The position numbers and the translations under genes are program-made. The notes under the pieces are model-generated. The model saw only the letters and a program-made list of their open reading frames with translations, was not told where the DNA came from and did not search any database. Of a stretch of 64,000 bases of DNA, positions 25,177 through 33,945 are shown one piece after another; position 1 is the first letter of the stretch; the number at the start of each line of letters is the position of its first letter. Origin of the DNA: Balanoglossus misakiensis (Eukaryota > Hemichordata); assembly GCA_040954595.2 (NCBI GenBank), contig CM082585.2:12580148-12644147 (forward strand), read 5' to 3'.

Positions 25177-28100
25177 CTGTCATAGGAAATGAATACACAA
25201 AGCTGAATCTCCAATAAACTTTAGTGTTTTTATTCTGTCTCGTTCAACTCCAAATAATGATTAAAACATAGCATGTTTACTATCAGCCTTGCTATCATTC
25301 AACATTGAATTTAAAGGCTTACTTTATTCACTTGCCAAAATATCATCCTTTAAAAGCAGAAAATGGGCAAACTGAAATCATAATCTGCCTTAATTTACAC
25401 ATAACTCACATACATGTATGTATAATATTAAAAACAATAAAAATCTATAACTTACTAAGGCAGTCAGTGAGTTCACCAGATTCACAGTTCCATGTGCGAG
25501 CACCACCTCCAACTTCAGGCATTCCGATGAAATCCTGAGTGCAAGACAAAAATGTTTACCATGTTTTAATACTGGCTTGCTGTTTTTGCTGCCTTCCCTC
25601 GGTAGGGTAGTGATAACACACAAAGATTCCTAGTTCCTGCGAGTTGATGATCTGGACACAATTCAATCGATTGTTGTGTTTTGATATCTTGACATGGGCA
25701 TTTTTCAACGGTTGACAAAAGTCACATAGCCACTTTCTTACCTCATCATGACCGCATTCTTTATTTTCCTCTGATAGAACTATTAGCCTGCAATACAATA
25801 AAATGCTCTACATAAAAAATTACAAACGGGCGAGTCTACTATACACTGTATGTCCTTTTGAAACTTTAGAATAGATGTAGAAGACCTAATCTTCCTGCTT
25901 TATACTGAGTAGGCCATCGGATCAGAGGTAGGCAAGCTTGGAATCCAGACATACAGACATCATGGACCATGACGGGCTCGTGGTCGAAGGAGGGGGGGGG
26001 GGGGGGGGGGGGGCGTTGGGCAGAATATGGCCTCGAAATTAAAATTCATGAGAATTTTATGGGAGGGCGTTTGCCCAGTAGGAGGCGCTTACCAGACTTA
26101 TTATTGAAATCAATACAACTATGTAAAATGTCATTTACATGGATTTTCAGAATCTACAAATCAAGGTTCAGTGCCTGGTGTTGGCATAGGGGTGTTGATC
26201 TTTGGAAATGTTGGTGTATATAAAACACAAAACAAACACAGGTGTGTACACTACTGGCCAGTCACAAAAGAGATTTTAGAACTTGCATTTTGTGACATGA
26301 AAGTTTTTACAGGATGATGAGAAAATTATGTCTTACCCAGAAGCAGAATTGCAGGAATCCACACACTCTCCATCAAGGTAATAATTTTTACACGTAGCAC
26401 ACTGGTCAACACCTGGTCCCCAGCATCCTAAATTGGAGCACTGGTTATCACACACATGATTCTCAATACCTGTATGAATAGTTGGAAATATAATGGTGCT
26501 GACTCTAATGTACATACTACATGTCATATGAAACACATACATACATACATGGCAGATGTCATGCGCCCACAGTAAAATAATGTACGTTGTGACGGGATGG
26601 ATATTATCTTAATTTAATACAGTAAATTAAGAAAACTTTAAGGTGACAAATCCTAGCCCCAGTGTAGGAACGCATCTATGTACAAAAGAGTAATATCCAT
26701 CTTCATACTCACGACACAAATCCTTTGGTCTGTTGCGTAATACATATGCAGTTTGTTGGTTTCTATTCGAGAACAAGTCTGTGTTTTTAAACATATCTTT
26801 CTTCACATAGCAAAGTGCAGGATTCCGTCGAATGTAGACATTACCATTAGCTATATTTGTCAGTGACTTGAACCCCAGTGAGGTAAGTGCAGTGTCCTTA
26901 ATGACGAGTGAATAGCCACTAGATGTAATGAGATCAGAAATACTTCTAATTACATGTGTTAATAAAGGATGGTACAGTTTTTGCATGGCCACTAAGTACA
27001 AATCGGTGATTGGCTCAATTTCTGGCTTCCATTGCACCAACAGACTGTATATGTTGAACCATGGTTGAACTAACTACATCGTTATGCCATTATACATGTA
27101 CTTCTACAACGTCGTCCATCCACCGCCATAAAAGTATGAACTGCAACCATGCATGTACTTTGTGCAATATTTGTTGATCCAGGACTATTACTGAGGCAGT
27201 CGATTGAATGTGATTTCTGTTGTACTTGCGAAACTGACACACTTAAATTTCATACCTGTGGTAAAGCGTTCTTCCCTCAATGACTTCAAGATCACTGAAG
27301 ATGGACAGACTTTCCTGTAGAAAGCCCGAGTCAAGTACAGCAAGGAATCCTGTTATATTCTGTACAGAACTTAAGACTTCTAGCTGGAATGGATGAATTC
27401 CAATGATTCCTTTGTATCGATCTCTGTTAAAGTAGGTGGAAATGAATAATTCAATTTTTAGGTTTAATTGTTATAATTCTATCACAGACCGTAATATCTC
27501 ATAATTGTTCATCAAAACTCAATGGTAAACTTGGAATACTTAAAAAACTAGTACGGTCATTATCACAATAGGAACGTAATCAAGTTTGTTTAATCCTGGA
27601 TCCACCTTTGACATTGTGGTTATTGTGGAAACGCAGAACTTTTTGGTAATTATAGGTATTTGTACAAGTAACAGTACTTGTTTGAGTATGCCAAGTACAT
27701 TACAAATCTGCTTAATCTAAATCATTTTGGTAATTTATAGAATCCTAGAAATAACGTAAACTCTTGTATATTTCTCCATTTCAGTGCTGAACATCAGTGA
27801 CACACTGTTTGCCTTCAACAGCCGTCAATCATTGGGTCATTGGCCTTTGTAAACACTCGGTATTTGCATTGTTTGCATCAACACGATAAATTACAACCAG
27901 CCCATGACAATTCAGCTTCATACATGACAATGCCAACATGCCGGGCAATACAGTCTCTGAAAACACCCTGCTACTACCCATGCAACTGTAGTATTTATTT
28001 ACATGTATTTAAAATGTTTAGCTGCAAACTGGTCATTGTGTATATTGGATGTCCCCGCAATGATCTGGGCTGATGTTTCTGTACACAGCAGTGCTTACTC

Positions 28101-29425
28101 GGTGAAGGTCATCACACCATAGACAAATGAAAATGGGTAATCAGATAATCACTTCTCCATCTCTTAAATTAAATAATGTGTGACACTTTTATATCCGATT
28201 TAACATAAAACTTTGGGTGTTCTTCATATGTTATATAACAGACTATGTAAACATTTTTGTAGCAAGAGTATATTTATGTGATATGTCGAAATAGTTACCT
28301 CTTTAGCAAACTGGTCAAATCTACTGTCACTTACCCTCTGAACGTGGCTGTATTTATAATCAAATTTCCATTGATTACAGTACAGTTCTTGAACTCATCA
28401 ATATTGCTTTGATCAAGCTGTTCATGTCTGGATAGTTCCTGGGATCCCAACCCAGGACACACTGAAAGAGAGAGAGAGAAAAACAACTAACCTCTTGATA
28501 TTTTAACTTTACTATGTTTTTTTATACAGTAGGAAATTTAAGTGACATTGCAGCAAGGCACATTGAATTCATTCGACTCTTTTGCTGAGTGACAAAATTT
28601 AACTACATGTTATAACCCTAAATTTTATGTCATCACTTAATCTAGAAAGTTTGTCTTGACTGACATTTACGAAGATACCTAGGTTAGGGTTTAGGGACTG
28701 TTCAGAAATTACTTCCATGGTGGGGTTGGAGGACTTTTTATTTTCCTGGCGTTTTTTTTTCTTCTATGGTCCCCCTAGTAAATTGTGGAGAAAATCTGTG
28801 GTCCCCTCTTAAATTTCCTGGGGTTTTTCCATGGGCCCCTAAAGGATTGTTATTTTTATGTCTGATCCCCCCTAATTTTTTTGGGAGAAAATGGGTGGTC
28901 CCCCTGAAAATGCTCCGGGACCCTGGAATAAATTCTGAACAGTCCCTTAGGGTTTATATACAGGTCAGCTGCTGGAAATCATTTCAGAAAGTTTATAACC
29001 AAAGAGGTTAAAGGTCATCGGGATTGGTCTTAACCAGTGAGTTGACCTGGGCTGTTTTAAAGCCTACGCCATTCTGATGTTGTACTAATAAAAAGCGTCT
29101 TTTTCTCCTATATAAAGATATGTGAAAAAATACATGTTACGTATCAATTTACATCTAAACTCATTGAGAAAGACTGATCATGAAAAAAGTGTTTTCTTCT
29201 TTAAATGAACTCAGTTAGGGAGAGAAGTTACTTCAATGGTAGGTTAATGGACACTCCCCAAACTCACGGAGGAACATGCTTCAAACTGAATACATGTATT
29301 TCTAGCTGGGTAAGCAAATGCTCAGAAGCTGTTTACGGAAATGATGATTGATTCTACACACCTCTTTCTGTTGTAACAAATGGAGAACATACAGCAATGA
29401 GGATAAAAAAGTTCATGGTTGCCAT
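24998..29425 (-). CDS. Secreted EGFR-like protein: signal peptide, receptor L domain (domain III type), partial domain IV, coiled-coil tail
   Basis: Eight exons (29425-29362, 28461-28335, 27423-27256, 26918-26713, 26469-26337, 25787-25742, 25534-25456, 25176-24998) join in phase to 1002 nt, 333 residues plus TAG, all with GT-AG borders. Residues 1-20 are a hydrophobic signal peptide (MATMNFFILIAVCSPF). Residues 22-185 form a receptor L domain that follows EGFR domain III closely: DEFKNCTVINGNLII, TFRGDRY, VQNITGFLAV, FSDLEVIEGRT, TSLGFKSL and RRNPALCYV. Residues 193-245 follow the start of domain IV (CDNQCSNLGCWGPGVDQCAT). The rest is unlike EGFR: a short linker, then a helix rich in E, Q, L and R (about 280-312), then an acidic end. 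No transmembrane helix or kinase is present. Two N-glycosylation sequons (NCT, NIT) lie in the L domain. It probably acts outside the cell, possibly binding EGF-family ligands; that function is inferred. Confidence 0.85.
25456..25534 (-). CDS. EGFR-like gene exon 7 (linker)
   Basis: 79 nt encoding DFIGMPEVGGGARTWNCES and then GELTDCL. A Gly-rich linker with two cysteines; no family recognised. Acceptor CACTCAG, donor GTAAGT. Confidence 0.7.
25742..25787 (-). CDS. EGFR-like gene exon 6
   Basis: 46 nt encoding LIVLSEENKECGHDE, aligning with the EGFR stretch PREFVENSECIQCHPE but with fewer cysteines; the domain IV similarity ends here. Acceptor TATTGCAG, donor GTAAGA, leaving in phase 0. Confidence 0.75.
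25992..26013. repeat. Homopolymer run of 22 G
   Basis: An uninterrupted (G)22 in the intron between exons 5 and 6 of the EGFR-like gene. It can form a G-quadruplex on the plus strand; its true length is easily mis-sequenced. Confidence 0.9.
26337..26469 (-). CDS. EGFR-like gene exon 5 (domain IV cysteine module)
   Basis: 133 nt with the cysteine pattern CDNQCSNLGCWGPGVDQC, then ATC and GECVDSCN. CWGP followed by C..C and ECV..C is the growth-factor-receptor domain IV signature of the EGFR family. Confidence 0.92.
26713..26918 (-). CDS. EGFR-like gene exon 4 (end of L domain)
   Basis: 206 nt starting GYSLVIKDTALTSLGFKSL, then NVYIRRNPALCYVKKDMF and ending RPKDLC. It corresponds to FSLAVVSLNITSLGLRSL and NKNLCYA of EGFR. 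The frame extends upstream to 27040, but that part is intron; the acceptor CATCTAG gives the correct phase. Donor GTGAGT. Confidence 0.9.
27256..27423 (-). CDS. EGFR-like gene exon 3 (L domain)
   Basis: 168 nt encoding DRYKGIIGIHPFQLEVLSSV, QNITGFLAV and FSDLEVIEGRTLYH. It matches [20 protein letters not shown] and FENLEIIRGRT of EGFR domain III. Confidence 0.9.
28335..28461 (-). CDS. EGFR-like gene exon 2 (start of L domain)
   Basis: 127 nt. The peptide begins VCPGLGSQELSRHEQL and continues DEFKNCTVINGNLI to TFRG. It matches the opening of EGFR domain III (VCNGIG..., HFKNCTSISGDLHI, AFRG) better than domain I. Acceptor CTTTCAG, donor GTAAGT. Confidence 0.88.
28694..28946. mobile_element. 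Terminal-inverted-repeat transposon (non-autonomous) with 10-bp target duplication
   Basis: The element begins GGGACTGTTCAGAA and ends TTCTGAACAGTCCC; the inverted match continues imperfectly for about 24 bp. It is flanked on both sides by the identical 10-mer TTAGGGTTTA (28684-28693 and 28947-28956), a direct target duplication. 253 bp long, no transposase. Duplications near this length occur in Mutator-like elements, but the superfamily cannot be assigned from the ends alone. It lies in intron 1 of the EGFR-like gene. Confidence 0.85.
29362..29425 (-). CDS. EGFR-like gene exon 1 (signal peptide)
   Basis: 64 nt from ATG at 29425; a second in-frame ATG is three codons later. It encodes MATMNFFILIAVCSPFVTTE plus Arg and one base, a typical signal peptide with cleavage likely near residues 16-20. 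The donor is GTGTGT, weaker than the others. Confidence 0.75.
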
Positions 29426-30419
29426 GACTAGTAAACAGGTCACAGTATCCTTGGTGGTATGTGACTGAACTGTTGTTTAACGGGAGTGAACGACACTTCT
29501 GTGCATGTGCAGAAATATATAGTGTCACATGTTTACTTTATAAAGTACTTGATATCTAATCTGTTCATGGATAAACTGAAGGGGTTCGTAAGGGTTGTTT
29601 CGTGTCGGGTGAGGTGTGTTTTGGAATCTTGAACCAACCTTTGTGAATCTTCAAGAACGCAAGAAGATTTACTTCAGACCCTTGGCCAGACTCAATACGC
29701 AAAGGCCTATAGGCCAGCAAAACAAAGCTTTCACAGCACTACTTCATGAGACTATAAACCTAATATTGTTGGGTAAGAACTCGGAAGGTTACTTTGTATT
29801 GACCGGAATTTGTCAAAGAGAACTATTGTCTTGTAGGAGATTTATTGGCACAAACAATTCTTGTTCCAAACTGTGGTTTTAATACACACAATATTACAGT
29901 TGACACTGATAAAAACAAACTTTCACCAAAATTATGACTCATAGTAATACATTACCATTGCCCATTTCCCTTAATCATCATCTTCATCATTTTAAATATT
30001 TTTTTTTCAATGCTTATTTAAATGAAGTCCGATCATCAAAGTGCAATTGATTTTAGAAAGGGCAACATCTCATCTATAACATATTGGAGAACCGATCTCA
30101 AAACTATACGAATAGAGTTGCTGCAATATGGCAAATAAAGAGTTGTTGGAAAGAATCTCTATAAATCTCAATGTCTTGAAAATTGACACTCATCCGTACG
30201 TACGTATGTGTGTGTTAGTCTATGTGAGATGTACGAATTACCTAGTTTGACTCTGTAGCTACTGGCATTCCTGTACAGGTAAGTAAGTATGTAGGCTAGT
30301 CTTTTGACATGTACTGCACAATCTCGGAAATTATAAGCTTTAAAGAGCATATTTTCTTATTTTCCTCAAATTTTATCTATGAGACCTGTTTTTCAACATT
30401 TTCATATTTGTTTTTTGAC
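29426..30419. other. Upstream region of the EGFR-like gene
   Basis: Contains the 5' leader and presumably the promoter of the minus-strand EGFR-like gene; no clear TATA element was identified. The plus-strand open frame 29616-29882 has no family resemblance or splice context, so it is not called a gene. Confidence 0.5.
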
Positions 30420-30662
30420 TTCATGTTATGCAAAACCTCTCCAGCACCGCGATGAATTTGTTGGTTGCTGCAAAGGATCGATGAAGTAATTCGTGGGCTT
30501 CTGGCCGTTGGTGGCGTCCCGCTGCACAGGTGAGACGCTGTTTGTGATCACCTATGCAGCACGACTTATCGAGGGTCGCGACTTGGCGGGGGTCCACTGC
30601 ACCACGTGTTTAAACGCAAATAGCGCAGAACGACCCGGACTATCAAAGGAACAACAGCCTAC

Positions 30663-30727
30663 ATGATTTTGCCTGACAAGCTACGGGAATCTCTACAGCC
30701 CAAGATAAAAAACGTAGTATCTACCAG
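30663..30727 (+). CDS. Candidate first coding exon of an unidentified plus-strand gene
   Basis: ATG at 30663 is preceded in frame by TAG at about 30621. The frame MILPDKLRESLQPKIKNVVS runs to a consensus donor ACCAG|GTAAGC. The surrounding 30420-30730 is richer in CpG than the genes to its left, as near an animal promoter, and there is a second good donor (CACAG|GTGAGA) at 30529/30530. I could not identify the protein or a following exon before the satellite arrays, so this could be a decayed gene, a non-coding RNA start or chance. Confidence 0.3.
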
Positions 30728-31448
30728 GTAAGCAGCCGGTATTTTCTACAATTACCGCTGTGACTTTTCGACTCTAGTTGGGAAAGGTGAAGACTTCCGT
30801 AATAATTTTAGCCAATTTTTCGAGAGAGAGTAGTCGGAGTACTCGCTATTGTTCCAAGTTGCGACATGATTTTCCGCTTGCAACGTGGCGCGGACGCCCA
30901 AGTGCTTTCGGTTTTCAACACCTGCACCAATTAAATCGCCTTTTCGTTAGTTTTTTGTCTGGTTGGAGAACAAGTGGTATGTAGTCGAGAGAAAACTAGG
31001 AGCTGTTGCGGTAATATTGATTGAAGTTGGAATGCTGGGGGCAAATTCAATAAATGATGTTAGGGGAGATTTTCCGGATTTTGAGCACATTTTCTGGCCC
31101 GTTTATTACTGCATGTTTGCGTGTAACAAAATCCACCTTCAAGTTCGAAACTTCGCTAGTTTTTTTGTTTCGAAACATCGTGCAGAACTGGATTTGACTC
31201 TTCCGAGCAGCGCGGCAATTGGTTAGTGTTGAAACTGTCTATCACGGTTACTAGTAACCGTGTGTTTATTAAACATTTGCGTGTCGATAATATTAATATT
31301 AGGTGTCACATTATTTTACTCTGTATTCTTGTGGGGTTCTATTATATGGTGACATTTCTTTCAAAATTAAAACTGACGGCAATACTTAACTTATTTCATA
31401 ATTGAAAATCTTCTGTCTTTTCCCACTCCCATGATAGCATGAAAAAAG
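30728..31448. other. Non-coding region downstream of the candidate exon
   Basis: Open frames at 30778-30984 and 30963-31226 have no recognisable domain. Otherwise nothing identified. Confidence 0.5.
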
Positions 31449-31654
31449 GGATCTGGTTCACTTAGTGGACACGACTATACTCCACGGGCGATAATATGGT
31501 TTTTTAGGGTTAGGGTTAGGAGGGTTAGGGTTAGGGTTAAATTCACCCTCACATTGCCACCCCTAACCCTCCTAACCCTAACCCTAACTCACCCTCATTG
31601 CCATGGTATCGTTGCCATGGGGTATAGTCGTGTCCACTAAGAGAACCAGATCCG
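31449..31654. mobile_element. Foldback element with opposed telomere-type repeats
   Basis: The left arm starts GGATCTGGTTCACTTAGTGG and ACACGACTATAC; its reverse complement ends the element on the right with two to three mismatches. Inside the arms, TTAGGG-type repeats (31505-31540) face CCCTAA-type repeats (31560-31590) across a short loop. It could be a foldback transposon that captured telomeric repeats, or an inverted duplication arising at a former chromosome end. No clear target duplication was seen. Confidence 0.75.
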
Positions 31655-32690
31655 AAAAAAGCAACGCTGCTGAACACTGTAGAAAGGTACCATCGTTTGA
31701 ATTCGTAAGGAAAAAAACTTTCCTTTAGTCGGTGGGTTGAAATACATCGTAAGAATATATTTTAGTCTGTGACTGGAACAAAGTACAACATAATAGGAAA
31801 TGATGTTCATCTTCGTTTTCGTTACTGTTATACAACAAGCAAATCATTTCGTTTTTATCTACGCTGTGCTTTCTATCTATCAAAAATGTTCATGAAAAGC
31901 TGCATGAAAAAAACATCTTCCTAAAATCACAATTTCGTCACCATAATTATTTTCAAAAAGATCATTTTGTAGTTCAAAGATGCCATATAATATCCAAATT
32001 TTAATTACAAGTGATATATGTAACCAAAAAGGGAGGTTCTGTAACATGCATTTAAAAAACGGGGGTCCCCACACCCGTTTTCCTGTAAACCCACAAAATG
32101 TTGTTTATACTATAATATTGCATATAGTTCTACATATCCAACCGATAGAGGGTGCTGTTTAATATTCGGATGCCCGCAACGTACCTTATAAGTACAATAA
32201 TGCTTTTTGTTATAAGTTAAGTTTGGTCAACTATTTAACACAGAATTTTGCCGTATATACTGTAAACACTCAGGACTTTTTTTCGCGACAGTTAAATTTT
32301 CGCGATATCAAAAGAGGAGACTGTTACGCGACGATTAATTTTTCACGTTCGTATATTTCACTAACTGCATCGTTATCACTGTAAAACTTCCATTCTACGA
32401 TGATTTGTCGCATTAGTAGCACGATTCTTGGCTGCAAACCTTGATGTTCAAACAAATTGTGCAATGTACTGTATATCAAAGTCATGAAACCGCAACCACT
32501 TTAATGCGTACGTGTGTTGGTTTGTTTGCCAGAGTGTGCATGAATACAGCCGAGCCTGGTGTGTAAATCACACATGTTCAGGCATTTAGGTTTCCATGGC
32601 ATTGCAGTAATGGACTCCACTCTTCAATTCTACTAAGGCATGTTTTTATAGATCCGTATTCAATTTGAGTGTGTTTTATCATAGACCATG
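31655..32690. other. Non-coding transition to the subtelomere
   Basis: AT-rich, no gene recognised. It is the last stretch without tandem organisation before the duplicated subtelomeric block. Confidence 0.5.
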
Positions 32691-33740
32691 TAGGGTCCAT
32701 GATCGCAGATGAAGATATCTGGATGCCAAATGAAGAGAAGACACAGGTTTTTAGTCAGCATTTTAAGAGTTTATAATGAGAATGAATGGATTGCGTTCTG
32801 TCCAGTTTTCTCTTAAAGCGACAAAATCGCTTTTTGCCCTTTCAAAGATATCAAGTATACATTGATTACTCGTATTATGTTTGTGTTAAAAATTGATGCT
32901 GATTTGTAACCATCATTTTCTGTCATACAAAATCAATCTCTAAACGGTCAAAAATGAATGAATTTTGCTCCTTAATCTGTTGATCCAGTGAAGATTATGG
33001 CATTGACATTGACTTTCCGTATGCGTTCCCTTGATCACACTGGTTACTTCTGCAGAATTTCAATTATGTTAATTAGCACACTTGTTTACTATCACAGTTG
33101 AAGAGCTTCCCAATTGTTGCAGCCATTGGGAAAACTTCATGACAAGAAGGTTTCAGATTAGGACACAGTATGAATTCTCAAATCAAATTGATTCAATCTA
33201 GAAAACTGTTTTTGCCATTTCAGCCATTTTTCTAACTTCAATATTAACGTACTAACACACCATTAACTAACTATAACAACTAATACTTTGGCTGGAGTGG
33301 TATAAGCAGGCTATGAGAAACTTGTATTCTTGTGACCATTTCTATTTTTCATAATGAGCCAGTTAGAAGTATACAGATGAAATTAAGAATTGTATTCTAA
33401 TTCAATTTAAATTAGCCGTATTTCCCAAAATCTGAAAGTGAAGGTCAGGAAAATTACTCATTTCAAATTTTAGGGTACAGAATTGTTCTCTATGTATGTA
33501 TGTATGTATGCATGTATGTATGCATGTATGCATGTATGTATGCATGTATGTATGTATGCATGTATGTATGTATGCATGTATGTGTGTATGCATGTATGTA
33601 TGTATGTATGCATGTATGTATGTATGCATGTATGTATGTATGCATGTATGTATGTATGCATGTATGTATGTATGCATGCATGTATGTATGTAATGTATGC
33701 ATGTATGTAATGTATGTATGTATGTAATGTATGTGTATGT
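32690..33740. repeat. Left copy of a ~1 kb subtelomeric segmental duplication
   Basis: Matches 41080-41940 in the same orientation and order: GCAGATGAAG..., then CATTTTAAGAGTTTATAATG, a CCAGTTTTCT segment, TCAAGTATACATTGA, AACTAATACTTTGGCTGGA, TTCAATTTAAATTAGC, GAAGGTCAGGAAAATTA and TTGTTCTCTATGTATG. The copies are diverged by substitutions and small indels, so the duplication is not recent. Confidence 0.8.
33491..33740. repeat. ATGT/ATGC tetranucleotide microsatellite
   Basis: About 250 bp of TATG units interspersed with CATG. The Met-Tyr-Val-Cys and His-Thr-Tyr-Ile open frames on both strands are by-products of the 4-base period. The right-hand copy of the duplication has only a stub of this tract at 41911-41942. 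Confidence 0.95.
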
Positions 33741-33945
33741 GAATTCCTATTGTATCCTTGTCCGAATGTTATCTTGTCATGAAGTTCTTCCAATGTCTAC
33801 AATAGTTGAGAAGCTTTCCAACTGTGATGGTAGATAAGTTAAGCAAATTTTTTGGTAATTGTTTACTAGTGTGCTATATTATAACAGAAACTAAAATATT
33901 GAAGTATAAATGCTTTAAGTTACGCAGGAAGGATGACGACAAAAT

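Noticed and set aside
26919-27040. Upstream extension of EGFR-like exon 4, including an ATG at 27040
   Set aside because: The acceptor at 26919-26920 gives exact phase with exon 3 and restores the EGFR alignment, while the extension has no counterpart in the L domain.
24998-29425. Reading the EGFR-like gene as a complete receptor tyrosine kinase or as an insulin receptor
   Set aside because: The signal peptide exon joins domain III directly, the last exon has a stop after a coiled coil, and there is no membrane segment or kinase between here and the FARP gene. The domain III and IV landmarks fit EGFR rather than the insulin receptor.
29616-29882. 88-residue plus-strand frame upstream of the EGFR-like gene
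   Set aside because: No recognisable domain, no splice context, AT-rich codon content like its surroundings.
33402-33793. His-Thr-Tyr-Ile and Met-Tyr-Val-Cys repeat proteins
   Set aside because: Translations of the ATGT microsatellite, open on both strands by composition.
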